Of a DNA stretch of 64,000 bases, positions 38,513 through 48,700 are shown piece by piece. Location of the stretch: NCBI GenBank assembly GCA_022600195.1, contig JAHZKX010000047.1, positions 62,001 through 126,000 on the forward strand. The letters run 5' to 3'. Below the pieces are notes generated by a model that made no database searches, was not told where the DNA came from, and was given only the letters and a program-made list of their open reading frames with translations. Position 1 is the stretch's first letter, and every line of letters starts with the position of its first letter. The position numbers were made by a program, and so were the translations under genes. The stretch comes from Planctomycetota bacterium. Lineage in GTDB: Bacteria > Planctomycetota > Planctomycetia > Planctomycetales > Planctomycetaceae.

Positions 38513-39781
38513 TCAAATCAGTTTTTGGATGGGTGTCCCCTCGCTCAGTTTTAACGGTCGACCAATGGGGGAAATTAATTCCTTGGTATAGTCGATGTTC
38601 AGCTTCTGTAAAATGGTGGCATAGAGATCCTGAATCTCGACGGGATCTTTGGGTTTCTTTTCTTTACCTGTCGGGTCTGTCTCGCCAATGATCACATTGC
38701 CTTTCAAACCTCCCCCTCCGACAATGCAGGAAAATCCGGTAGGCCAGTGGTCCCGACCGTCCAGGCCATTGATTTTTGGAGTCCTGCCGAATTCACCGAT
38801 ACAGAGAACAATCGTTGAGTCCAGCAGGTCTCTGGATTTGAGGTCTTTGAGCAAACTGGAAAAAGCAGGATCAAGTAACTTCGACTGTGTGATGTGCCCA
38901 TTAAAGTTATTGGCATGGCTATCCCAGCCATTGAGGTTAACTTCGATCGAATGCACACCCTGTTCAACGAGTCTACGCGCGACCAGACAGCCACGACCAA
39001 AGGGAGAATCTCCATAAGCTTTGCGAACGGATTCCGGTTCTTTGTCAATTTCCAAGGCATTCAGTTGTTCTGAACTCATCATTGTCAGGGCACGATCAAT
39101 GGTTGACTGATGCAGCGTTTTTTGGGCTTGGATCGCTCTCCCTTTTTGAAATGTCTGAGAGACAACGCTTAAATTATCCAGACGACGATTTTGTCGTGGG
39201 GATTTCACACTGGCGCGCATGTTTCCAATATTTTTTCCAGGGTCATTGATCCGGAACGCATCGAGGTGTCCGCCGAGATAACCACCCCGTGCTGGTTGTT
39301 GAATATTTCCCATGGAAATATGTTGAGGAATTTCGAGATCAGAATTGGGAGCCTCATGCGTGATGATGGCCCCCAGTGCAGGATAAACAGTCGTTGGCTC
39401 GGGGCGGTATCCGGTTTTGAGATATTTGGTGCCTCGTTCATGGTCACCCTCTTTGGAAACCATCGAACGAATAACGGACATGGATTCGAGCTGTTCTGCC
39501 AGCAGTGGATACATATCTGAAATTTGTAGTCCGGGGAGCGCCGTTTTCATTGCTTTACCCGGACCACCGATTTTTGTTCCCGGGTGTGGATCCCAGGTTT
39601 CCAGTTGGCTGGGACCTCCGCCCATCCAAAGAATGATGACTGACTTCTTGCGCTCCGGCCCTCGTTTTTGCGCAGCTTTTAAATCAAAGCCGGGCAGCAT
39701 AAAGGAAAGGGAGCCACCCAGAGCTACTTTGCACAAATCACGACGATTGATTTTACTCGACAAAAATGTGGAATCGATCAT
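38513..39781 (-). CDS. DUF1501 domain protein
   Basis: DUF1501 proteins belong to the alkaline-phosphatase/sulfatase-like fold and are very abundant in planctomycetes. The 422-residue product opens with a twin-arginine-like signal (INRRDLCKVALGGSLSFML). Family motifs follow: ILWMGGGPSQLETWDPHPG, GDHERGTKYLKTGYRP, GWDSHANNFNGH, and CIGEFGRTPKING-DGRDHWP near the C-terminus, which carry the likely metal ligands. It starts 3 bp after the stop of the DUF1549/DUF1553 gene, the standard pairing. Their joint role is unproven; processing or uptake of sulfated or complex polysaccharide has been suggested for such pairs. Confidence 0.92.
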   Translation of the reverse strand: MIDSTFLSSKINRRDLCKVALGGSLSFMLPGFDLKAAQKRGPERKKSVIILWMGGGPSQLETWDPHPGTKIGGPGKAMKTALPGLQISDMYPLLAEQLESMSVIRSMVSKEGDHERGTKYLKTGYRPEPTTVYPALGAIITHEAPNSDLEIPQHISMGNIQQPARGGYLGGHLDAFRINDPGKNIGNMRASVKSPRQNRRLDNLSVVSQTFQKGRAIQAQKTLHQSTIDRALTMMSSEQLNALEIDKEPESVRKAYGDSPFGRGCLVARRLVEQGVHSIEVNLNGWDSHANNFNGHITQSKLLDPAFSSLLKDLKSRDLLDSTIVLCIGEFGRTPKINGLDGRDHWPTGFSCIVGGGGLKGNVIIGETDPTGKEKKPKDPVEIQDLYATILQKLNIDYTKELISPIGRPLKLSEGTPIQKLI

Positions 39782-39784
39782 GGT

Positions 39785-41416
39785 TCAATGGTTCCAGGAA
39801 AATTCAGGTGAATTATATAAAGACCAAAAAAGGTCTTCGGTGATTTTGGCACTTTGATTTGGTTCAGCTTGATACTGTTTCAAGAAGTGTTCGCTTTCCA
39901 GTTCCGTAGGCAAGCGAGTCAGACAAACTAAAAAACAGGTCTCGATTCGTTTTTCATCAGAGATATTCAACTGGGCAATGCGTCCCACGGAATTCAGTGG
40001 TGAGGCACTGCCGTTGTCTTTGGCAAATTTCCCATTCATTCTGAGTAACGCCTGGGGAATGGTGCCCGGGAAATCATTCAATTCCTCACTGCCCAAATCA
40101 CCGTAGGCACTCACAAAATCTAACTCCGAGAAATATCGACGTCCTCTCATGAATAGATTTGAGTTCTGATCAATTGTTTTTAAAGATGAAGACTGCAGCA
40201 TCGAACCGATGACTTGTTCGGGGCGTAATCGTACCAGTGGGAATAATGCCCAGGCATCGGTGTCGCGTTCAATTTGTTCTGGCTCGTTATTTTCAGAAGT
40301 GGATGAGAGCCGGAATTGTTTTGAAGCAACAATAATCTGGATCATGCGTTTGATGTCGTATCCGTTCTTTCGAAAGTCATCCCCTAATATATCCAGCAAA
40401 TCGGGTTCAGATTGAGAGAGATCGGTGGGAGCAGGGAGATCATCAACGGGAGCGATATAAGGTACACCAAATAAGAGTCCCCAGATCCGATTGGCTGATG
40501 CCCGTTCAAATCTTCGGTTTTTCGGATGCGTTACCCACGCAGCCAGTTTCTCTCGCAGAGTTCCCTCTTCTGGCAGGCATTCTGGAAGAAAAGGAACCTG
40601 CGGAGAAACGGTGCGTTTTTCCAAAGTATCGCGATCTTCGACTTCATATTTTAACTCTTCGTTCTGCCTGACTCCGAAGACCTGAATTTCGACTTGTCCG
40701 TAATATGCAGTGAGTCCTTCAAAGTCAGATTGTTTCCAATGGTCAAAGGGGTGGTCATGGCATTGCGCGCAATCAATGCGTTGTCCGAGAAACGCTCGAA
40801 CGGTGTTTCCGGTTAACTTGTTACGATCCAGATTTCCCTCAGTCGATGCCGCTGTAATATAATTTGTTTGTGGATCACCGGTCCAAAGTCCTTCACCAGC
40901 TATCAACTCTCTTGCCAGCTCATTGTAGGGGGTATTGGCTTGAAGCTGTTCGCTCAACCAGGCCTTGAATCGATCGCGTCGGTAGATGATAAACTGTCCT
41001 CCTGAAACACCCACATAGGCGCGCGCCAACCGTTCGGAAAAATAATCGGCAAACCGCCGGTCTGCCAAGAGTTTTTGAGTCCAGCGTTCCAGGCGATCCT
41101 CTCCCTGCATACTGTCGAACTCTCTGATTTCCTCCAGCGAGGGAATGGTTCCATGTAAAGCAAGCGATAATCTTCTTAACAAGAGATGGTCATTCGAAAT
41201 TCGAGCGGGAGTGATCTCATTCTCGGACCATTGTTTTTCAAAAAACCGGTCAACCTGCATTACTGTCTGGGAGAAGGATTTGCCCTCTGCCGTGAGTGGG
41301 GCTTTGGAGGAAATATTAATCGGGCTACTGGAAGCCCAGGCAACCAGAGAGATTACCAGAGCAACAACGCCAAAGGGCAGGCAGGCAAGTTTCCAGTTGT
41401 GTGAATTCAGTTTCAT
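39785..41416 (-). CDS. DUF1549/DUF1553 (PSCyt2/PSD1) protein
   Basis: The 543-residue protein has an N-terminal membrane or signal segment (about 11-31), a DUF1549 domain (about 50-250) and a DUF1553 domain (about 285-530). DUF1549 includes the conserved LLRRLSLALHGTIPS, the ADRRFADYFSERLARAYVG block and a haem-type CAQCHDHPFDHW. DUF1553 includes NRRFERASANRIWGLLFG and LTRLPTELESEHF. Many relatives add an N-terminal PSCyt1 cytochrome domain and reach 800-1100 residues; this one lacks it. It is translationally adjacent to the DUF1501 gene. The CxxCH motif could bind haem c, but whether it does so in this family is not settled. Divergent from the membrane protein gene at 41653. Confidence 0.92.
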   Translation of the reverse strand: MKLNSHNWKLACLPFGVVALVISLVAWASSSPINISSKAPLTAEGKSFSQTVMQVDRFFEKQWSENEITPARISNDHLLLRRLSLALHGTIPSLEEIREFDSMQGEDRLERWTQKLLADRRFADYFSERLARAYVGVSGGQFIIYRRDRFKAWLSEQLQANTPYNELARELIAGEGLWTGDPQTNYITAASTEGNLDRNKLTGNTVRAFLGQRIDCAQCHDHPFDHWKQSDFEGLTAYYGQVEIQVFGVRQNEELKYEVEDRDTLEKRTVSPQVPFLPECLPEEGTLREKLAAWVTHPKNRRFERASANRIWGLLFGVPYIAPVDDLPAPTDLSQSEPDLLDILGDDFRKNGYDIKRMIQIIVASKQFRLSSTSENNEPEQIERDTDAWALFPLVRLRPEQVIGSMLQSSSLKTIDQNSNLFMRGRRYFSELDFVSAYGDLGSEELNDFPGTIPQALLRMNGKFAKDNGSASPLNSVGRIAQLNISDEKRIETCFLVCLTRLPTELESEHFLKQYQAEPNQSAKITEDLFWSLYNSPEFSWNH

Positions 41417-41594
41417 AAAACCATCTCTGAATTAAATGGGAACGCGTTCAAACAGGGTGAGAGGAGTTTGTTCTCACTCTTTCAGCTAATCATACCAGAT
41501 TGGGAATTCGAAAGTTTCAGTGAAATATTGAAACTCAGGACTTTTTTTTGAGTACCATTAAAAGGAGGTGTGGGTGAGATTTCTCAATTGCTCC

Positions 41595-41623
41595 TCGAAA
41601 CAGTCAAAAATTTCTGTTATAAG
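41595..41623 (+). promoter_or_regulatory. Candidate extended -10 promoter for the membrane protein gene
   Basis: TCGAAA (41595-41600, 4 of 6 to TTGACA) lies 17 bp before TATAAG (41618-41623, 5 of 6). TGT directly precedes the -10, giving an extended -10 element. A start near 41630 would leave a leader of about 25-30 nt. Confidence 0.45.
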
Positions 41624-41652
41624 TTGGGCTAACCAATGGTGCAGGTGTTATT

Positions 41653-43014
41653 TTGAAAATGCATGCCAATTCCGGGGAAACCTTAAAGCAACGATCAACG
41701 CCCCAAACTTCAGAGAACCAGACGGAGCTTGTTGTGAGCGAAAAAGTCACGCAAGAGAACGACTTGGGTGGTGTACAAGCGGGCGGTGATGGCGATGCCT
41801 GTGAAGTGCAGGAATTTATCTCCACAGAAAACAACACTAAAGCAGTGACCTCCGAAATTGATCAGTTTTACCCGGATGAAGTCGTGGGAAATATTCCCCC
41901 GTTCCCACATCTGTTACGCCATCCTGTCAAAGCAGCGTTCTGGCTGATGCGTATGATGTTTGGAATCGGCTGTCTGGTTATTTTTCTCGCTCTGATTGCT
42001 GCCATCCCCCTGGTGAACTTCATCGCGTTAGGATATTTGCTGGATGTTGAGGGACGTGTTGCCCGTACTGGAAAAATCCGACTGGCGTTTCCTTTGCTGG
42101 ATATTGCACCTCGCATGGGAACGATCGTCATTGGCATGGTGTTGTGGTTACTACCTTTATATTTTCTAGCCGGGGCTGCCGCCGATGCGCGCTTGATTGA
42201 TCCGGGAGGAAGTAGTGATCAGACTCTGCATCTGCTGACCTTGCTCACATCGATTGGTGTTTCGATTCATCTTTGCCTTTCATTAGCACGTGGAGGAACA
42301 TTCTTCTGCTTCTTTCGTCCCCTTAAAAATGTGCTTTGGTTAAATCAGCAGATACGCTCCGGAGATTATTTGGAACGTGCGGCTCTGCATGTCCGTACTT
42401 TTGTAACCTCGCTCAAGCTGGGCACTCATTTTTCTTTGGGACTGCGTGGTTTCCTGGGTGCGTTTATCTGGTTGGTCATTCCTTCTTTGATGCTCGCCGC
42501 GATCAGCTCATTGGATGGTGAAAAAGGAGTTTCGATTCTGGTCTCTTTGATTGGAGGAGTCACTCTTGTTCTGGTCCTTGGTTGGCTGCCACTGTTGCAG
42601 GCTCACTTTACTGCAGAGAACCGTTTTTCTGCGATGTTTGAATTAGGTACGATCAGACGCAAGTTCAAACGAACTCCCTTAACGTGGATGCTGTCATTGG
42701 TCGTGGTTTATGTTTTGTCTCTACCGCTCTATTTGTTTAAAGTCGCAGCTTTACCGCGTGATGCCGTCTGGGGAATTACTCTGATCTTTGTGGCGACGAT
42801 TTATCCAACGAAAATATTGTTAGGTTGGGTTTATCATCGTGCTTCTTCAAAGACCAATAACGCCTGGTTTGTCTGGCGGTGGTTAAGTCGTACGATAATT
42901 TTACCGCTGATTGCCGCTTATGTGTTCATCGTTTTCTTTACCCAGTTTATTGGAATTCATGGCAGTGGTGGGTTGCTTGAACATCACCTGTTTTTATTGC
43001 CAGTTCCATTCTAA
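41653..43014 (+). CDS. Polytopic membrane protein, unknown function
   Basis: The 453-residue product has a hydrophilic, acidic N-terminus of about 95 residues and then seven or eight membrane segments. The first (about 100-130) runs into FIALGYLLDVEGRVARTGK, and the last (about 415-440) precedes a short hydrophobic tail. The LGYLLDxEGR motif is reminiscent of planctomycete membrane proteins that I cannot name. The first codon is TTG at 41653; ATG at 41659 is two codons later and equally plausible. It is divergent from the DUF1549 gene and followed by a 400-bp gap before the EF-G II-like gene. No catalytic or transport motif was recognised. Confidence 0.82.
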   Translation: MKMHANSGETLKQRSTPQTSENQTELVVSEKVTQENDLGGVQAGGDGDACEVQEFISTENNTKAVTSEIDQFYPDEVVGNIPPFPHLLRHPVKAAFWLMRMMFGIGCLVIFLALIAAIPLVNFIALGYLLDVEGRVARTGKIRLAFPLLDIAPRMGTIVIGMVLWLLPLYFLAGAAADARLIDPGGSSDQTLHLLTLLTSIGVSIHLCLSLARGGTFFCFFRPLKNVLWLNQQIRSGDYLERAALHVRTFVTSLKLGTHFSLGLRGFLGAFIWLVIPSLMLAAISSLDGEKGVSILVSLIGGVTLVLVLGWLPLLQAHFTAENRFSAMFELGTIRRKFKRTPLTWMLSLVVVYVLSLPLYLFKVAALPRDAVWGITLIFVATIYPTKILLGWVYHRASSKTNNAWFVWRWLSRTIILPLIAAYVFIVFFTQFIGIHGSGGLLEHHLFLLPVPF

Positions 43015-43414
43015 GTTCACAGGTAAGCAGAATTGATCAGACGCATTTTTCGCTTAGATTGCGGAAAACAGCCGCGTTCATTTCCAAACTTCTATCATCT
43101 ACCTATATTGCAGTCAGGATGTGTCTATTTCTGAATGCAAGTCTTTTTTTCTGAAAATCCTTTCGCTTTTCACAATCAAAAAGTTATGCTTTAAGTAGAG
43201 GAAAAAAGAGATATAATAAGGGTACATTGAGTACGCAAATTACAATTTATCGCAAGACTAATATCGGTATTCCTCAGGGAATCCGGTTTAAGGATAGTCA
43301 GGGAAAAGTTTTTTCCCCGGCTCACGTTCGCATGATTTCCTGGCTAAGCGTGTTGCCTTTCACGGAACGGAGACAATAGCGCCCAGCCATTTTTTTGAAA
43401 AGGCAGGACGAGCG
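43015..43414. other. 400-bp intergenic region with long leader upstream of the EF-G II-like gene
   Basis: It contains a candidate promoter at 43189-43217 and a 7-bp hairpin at 43301-43317 (GGGAAAA paired with TTTTCCC around a 3-nt loop), about 100 bp before the start codon. If the promoter is right, the transcript has a leader of about 190 nt. No gene-like frame or tRNA was seen. Confidence 0.5.
43189..43217 (+). promoter_or_regulatory. Candidate promoter for the EF-G II-like gene
   Basis: A perfect TATAAT lies at 43212-43217. The -35 position 17 bp upstream (CTTTAA) is a weak match. No other good -10 was seen in the gap. Confidence 0.35.
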
Positions 43415-45526
43415 ATGAACGAATACAAGGTAGACGACGTTAGGAATGTGGCATTGGTCGGCCACGGGGCTGTTGGCAAAACAACTGTAGCCGATCTTAT
43501 GCTTTTTCAAACTGGTGCCTCTCCCCGATTGGGTTCTGTAGATGATGGCACGAGCTTGCTGGATACCGATGAAGAAGAAATTGACCATCGAATTTCCATC
43601 GCATCCACACTGATTCATTTCGATTATGACGGTCACCATATCAATCTGATTGACACCCCCGGATATCCTGATTTTATCGGGCAGGTCTCTGGCGCTTTGC
43701 GGGCTGTCGAGACGGCTCTCATTCTGCTGAACGCCGGGCATGGGGTCGAAATTAATGCGCTGCGAGTTTCTAAAATGGCTCAAGAAGCTGGTATTGCCCG
43801 CATGATCGTTCTCAATAAATGTGATTCTGATAATATCGATTACGATTCCTTAATGACTTCTATTCGAGAAACATTTGGCGCGCATTGCATACCAATTAAC
43901 CTGCCGGTTGGACTGGGTGCTGATTTTACTGCCGTTCATGATCTTGTGAAAAATTCAGATTCACCCGCCAGTGGTGTTATGGGAGATCCGGAGGGGGTTC
44001 GTCAGGCATTAATTGAGGCAATCATAGAATCAAATGAAGCGATGCTGGAGCGTTTCTTTGACGGTGAAGAGATCAGTGCTCAGGAATTGTCAGCGAATAT
44101 CCCCAAAGCAATGGCTGCCGGAACTTTAATTCCCGTACTTTTTATGAGTGCGAAGACCGGAGTTGGTGTTACGGAATTTATGAACGCGATGTCAAACTAC
44201 ACGTTGTGCCCACAGGACATCGAACGCATGGAAGAGACCAAAGATGGCCGTTGCGTCATGTTGGATCCCTCACCTGATCAACCCTTTGTCGCACAAGTTG
44301 TCAAAACGCGCATCGATCCTTTCATTTCTAAGATGAGTTACCTTCGCGTTTTTTCCGGCAAATTAAAGAAGGACTCTTCGGTAATCAATGTGAGAACGGG
44401 AAAACCAATCAAACTTCATCAATTACTCGATGTCCAGGGGGGTAAGCAGGAAACAGTAGATGAGGTTTCTGTGGGAGATATCTTCGCGGTTGCAAAGGCA
44501 GAAGACTTAAAACTGGGTGATACGATCACAGCAGACACGAATGGCAAAGACCTTTCGCTACCGGAAATCAAGTTTCCGCATCCTGTTGTCGGACTGGCCG
44601 TCGAACCAAAAAGCCAGAACGATCAACAAAAGATCTCTGGTGCACTTCATAAAATTGAAGAAGAAGATCAGACATTTCATGTTGTACATGATGAAGAAAC
44701 ACATGAAATGGTAATGCATGGCATGAGTGAGTTGCATTTGAAGATTGTTCAGGAACGACTCTTGCATCGAGATAAAGTGGCTGTCATCACTCATCTGCCC
44801 AAAGTGCCCTATCGCGAGACCATAATGGGGACTGCCGAGGGTAGCTATCGGCATAAAAAGCAGTCGGGAGGGGCAGGGCAGTTTGCTGAAGTGCATCTTA
44901 AGATCTCACCGATGCCGCAAGATGTGAATCCGGAAGAATACTTCACCAGAGAAAATTTTGATCACCTCAGGTCTTATCATTATGATCCTGAGTTCAACTT
45001 TGCTTTTGTTGATCGTGTCTCCGGAGGTTCCATTCCAAATCAATTTATACCGGCCGTCGAAAAAGGCGTGCGCGATCGCATGAAGCAAGGGGTGATTACA
45101 GGTTGTCAGGTGCAAAATCTGATTTGCGAGCTTTTCTTCGGCAAAGACCATCCAGTCGATAGTAATGAGACGGCCTTCAAAACTGCAGGCGGTAAATGTT
45201 TTGCCGAGTTGTTTGAAAAAGCCCGACCTGCTTTACTGGAACCAATCGTCAGAATCGAAATCCTTATTCCCGAAGAAAATGTAGGCGATATCAGCAGCGA
45301 TCTTTCCAGTCGTCGAGGACGCATGGAGGGGATGCAGGTTTCTACAGGCGGATACGAAATTATTCAGGCCCGCGTTCCCCTGGCAGAAGTCATGACCTAT
45401 GCCCGAACTCTCTCCAGTTTGACGGGAGGTCGGGGAACTTATGATATTGAATTGAGTCACTATGAAATGATCCCGCCGAATGAACAGGAAAAAATAATTG
45501 AAATCCTTAACAAGGAGAAAGGATAG
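43415..45526 (+). CDS. EF-G II-like translational GTPase
   Basis: The 703-residue product has the EF-G domain order: G domain with Walker A GHGAVGKT (16-23), switch II DTPGYPDF, and G4 motif NKCD (NKMD in standard EF-G). Domains II-V follow, including YRHKKQSGGAGQFAEV in domain IV and RRGRMEGMQ in domain V. The switch I region reads GTSLLDTDEEEIDHRISI instead of the RGITI form of EF-G I, which fits the divergent EF-G II class. EF-G II proteins are widespread second copies; some lack normal translocase activity and their role is debated. AGGA lies 6 bases before the ATG. The true housekeeping fusA is 13 kb downstream in this window. Confidence 0.9.
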   Translation: MNEYKVDDVRNVALVGHGAVGKTTVADLMLFQTGASPRLGSVDDGTSLLDTDEEEIDHRISIASTLIHFDYDGHHINLIDTPGYPDFIGQVSGALRAVETALILLNAGHGVEINALRVSKMAQEAGIARMIVLNKCDSDNIDYDSLMTSIRETFGAHCIPINLPVGLGADFTAVHDLVKNSDSPASGVMGDPEGVRQALIEAIIESNEAMLERFFDGEEISAQELSANIPKAMAAGTLIPVLFMSAKTGVGVTEFMNAMSNYTLCPQDIERMEETKDGRCVMLDPSPDQPFVAQVVKTRIDPFISKMSYLRVFSGKLKKDSSVINVRTGKPIKLHQLLDVQGGKQETVDEVSVGDIFAVAKAEDLKLGDTITADTNGKDLSLPEIKFPHPVVGLAVEPKSQNDQQKISGALHKIEEEDQTFHVVHDEETHEMVMHGMSELHLKIVQERLLHRDKVAVITHLPKVPYRETIMGTAEGSYRHKKQSGGAGQFAEVHLKISPMPQDVNPEEYFTRENFDHLRSYHYDPEFNFAFVDRVSGGSIPNQFIPAVEKGVRDRMKQGVITGCQVQNLICELFFGKDHPVDSNETAFKTAGGKCFAELFEKARPALLEPIVRIEILIPEENVGDISSDLSSRRGRMEGMQVSTGGYEIIQARVPLAEVMTYARTLSSLTGGRGTYDIELSHYEMIPPNEQEKIIEILNKEKG

Positions 45527-45566
45527 CGTCAGATGTCCTCAAGCTGATCGAGTTTGTCGACAGGAA

Positions 45567-45604
45567 GTCATCTGCAGAAGTGTGTTTGTTTTTCTGCAGA
45601 TGAC
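45567..45604. terminator. Perfect 13-bp hairpin between convergent genes
   Basis: GTCATCTGCAGAA (45567-45579) is exactly inverted at 45592-45604 around a 12-nt loop. It lies between the stops of the EF-G II-like gene and the convergent 1337-residue gene, so it can serve both strands. U tracts after the stem are poor. Confidence 0.55.
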
Positions 45605-45701
45605 AGAGATTTTGCTGGCGCGCCGGTCACATTTTTCCGGTCACGATTTCCCACCTGTTTTTTGCCGTTCTGAATATTCTTAATCACGACAATTCGTAAG
45701 A

Positions 45702-48700
45702 TCAGTCTTTCTTTTTCTTTCGATTTCGAGCGAGCGGCTGATTCCAGAGTTTCAATTGTTTTTTGATATCAGAAAGGGACATCGGTACGGGAGAGAGTTT
45801 GATTTCGGTTTCGATGTCATAGTGGTCGCTGGTAACTTTTTCATCCAGTCGATCAATTTCATCTTCCAGACTTCTCATCCAGTCAGGCACATCAATTCCG
45901 GAACCAATTGTGGAATCCAGATAACGTTCAATTTCTTCCTGTAGAATCGAAAACGCGGCTGAGTCTTCATTGCCATTTCTGGCATCTTTCATCGCACGGG
46001 GAACCAGAGCCATCATACGATTCACAGCCAGAGGTTTCACAAAACGCTCATTGAGATGGTCCGATATTAAGGGGAGATTGATTTTATATTCAGATTCTGT
46101 CTGATGCAGTTTATTCAAATGTTTTTTCGACATCTCTTCCGAATTCGCTTCGAAAACAGCCTCCCAGATCAAAGCCGACTCATTGCGGTCCTGTTGGGCC
46201 AGAACTTTATGAGCTATCAGTAAAGGCACCATTTTCCAGTCATCGCGTTCATAGGCGGCTTCGAGTCGCAAAAAATCCAATAAGCAGTAAAACATTTCCC
46301 CGTAATCGGATTGGGTGGTCGTACTGTTATATTCCACGAAGCGGTCAAATTTATCGACGACCGATTCGAAAATGACCTTGAGATTGGTAACGGCTTCATC
46401 CATGTCGATGGAACCTTCTTCCAGATCAGTCAGCAGAGCCATCGGGCGGGCAGGGTCTTGAGACTCTATCAGATAATTCAGGTACTGTTCGACGCCGTTA
46501 TGAAGAATGGCTCTGAGGTTTCCCAGTGTCAGGTATTGTGCATGAAACAAGTCGGCTCCATACAGATCAATAAACTGTTTCACTTCCATCCAGATAAATT
46601 CCTGGTTCAAAGCTTCAGCGCTGGAGAGCCGCATGGTGCGACTGTGTTTTAACCATTGCTCTCGATATTTATCGACAATTTTTCCGGAGATTTCGATGAG
46701 AACTTCATCGTCCAGTTGCTCCGTTTCCCAGGAATGAGATGAGCGAATGATGGCAGAAAGAGAGCTTCGTAATCCCGTTCGGAACAGACGGTCAAATTCA
46801 CTGACGGCAATCCCTTCCGGACGTGAAGAACGTTCCATGCGATAGGCGGTTTTCAATAGCTGCCAGGTCTCACGCAGCATTCCCAGAGAGGGCAACTGTG
46901 AAAGCAGGAAACGCAAAATCATTTGTAATGACCGCACCTTCAATACGATATTCGGTTTACCTCCCTGATCGATGGGAGTATACAGCAGTGGGGTTTCTAC
47001 AATGCTGTTCAAAAAGATCGGAAATTCTTTTCTGACCAACTCAATATCGCGTGTGAGAACTCCACGGTAGATCGAAACAAGCAGTCTTTCATTTTCTGAG
47101 AGTTCTGATTCAGACTCAGAGTGCGGAATGGTTGAAAGCAGCATTAACCGTGCAGAGCGACAATTCACGGTGGTGATAATGATAGCGTGCATTAAATAGT
47201 ATTTTGTCTGGAGTTGCAGATCGTATTCAATATTGGAATCATGGTCGCCACTTGGTTTGGAAAGTTGGTATTTCCAAATGGAATTAAGCAGAACCACCAG
47301 CTCCTGTTGCAGGTGCTCGGCGTGTTGAATCCAGCCTTCGATTGACTGCCTGGTTTCCAGATCAAATTCTGTGGACTTCTCTTTTGTGGGGGATTCCATT
47401 TCATGCTGGAATCTTGTTGTCTCAACTTCGCTGAAAAAGGCAGCCGACAATTGCCAGAGTTGGGAAAGTGTGTTCAAAAACTTGAGCCTGGGTTCAAGTT
47501 GACGATTGATAGATTCAATTTCCGTATTACTCGATGAGTATCCGGAGTCCATCGTTTCTCCTTGGACACCATCATCGGCACTGTCCCTGAATATTACATC
47601 TTCATAAGCAGCACCGAACAGGGCATCTTCTTCATCTGGTTCTTCCGGATCAATTTCAAAAGGGTCTTCGATTTCATTATCGGGTACGGGCAAGATGGCA
47701 TCGAAGTGAGGTACCGTCCAATAATCGGCAGCATTGGCTTCCAGATAGTCGAACATTTTTCGAATGGAATCACTGTTTTCCTTAATTGATTCGAACTCGA
47801 CATTCGAAGTCAGTTGTCGCATCCACTGTAACAGGACGGCGTGGATCGAATAGGGACCTGATTCCAGGCCTGTTTGATCGACCTGACTGAGCCACTGCAT
47901 GATCAGCCCGATGGCAGCAACATGATCCCGTTTTTGCAGGAGTGCATCGACTGTGAGTGCATACGCCTTGGCAGACTCAAATCGATCAACATGTTGTCGC
48001 CAGAATGAAATATCGCCAACAGACTCTCCACCGTTTTTCCATTCGGTTAAAATCTGAGAGACATGAGCCGCTGATTCGAATGAATCCTGCCCGTTGACGT
48101 GCGGTAAATCTTCTACCGTCGTTGTGGCATAGCGATCCCATTTCTCCGCCAGCTTTTGAAAACGGTCAGAAATTTCAAGTTTCAGTTTATTGTTTCCCTG
48201 TGCGGCTGCTTCACTGAGTGTTGCCGAATAAGCAGAGAATATTTCTTCCATCAGATCGAGCAGGACTTCGCTGCGCTGATCTGGGATACTGTCTTCGCGT
48301 GAAATGAAAAGTGGAAATAGTCCTTGAAAGCCCAGAATATTCCAGGGATCGATCAGGGCGCCACATTCGATACCCCGCGTCAGTTGTTCTTCAATTTCTG
48401 AAATGAGCTGCCAGGCCTGATCGAGTTCATACCGTTCCAGATGGAGGTGGACCATTGTAATCCTCCATTGTAGCTCACACTCAAATCTGACTGATGTGCA
48501 GGGAATGACTGCCGCTTCACAGCGGGCCGCGGATGAGAAACCCATGCGCGCATAAATTCGTGAAAGCTGTCGATGCTGCACTTGTTGCGCACCATAGCGT
48601 GCCAGGTGTAAATTGAGATAATGGCGGATATGGCCAAATGGTTGTTGTGACTGTTGTGCTTCTTTTGCAAGTCGCTCTGCCCGTTTCCCTGTGGCCGAGG

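Noticed and set aside
45624-45644. Direct repeat CCGGTCAC (two copies 13 bp apart)
   Set aside because: Very short and within a convergent intergenic region with a stronger hairpin; likely chance.
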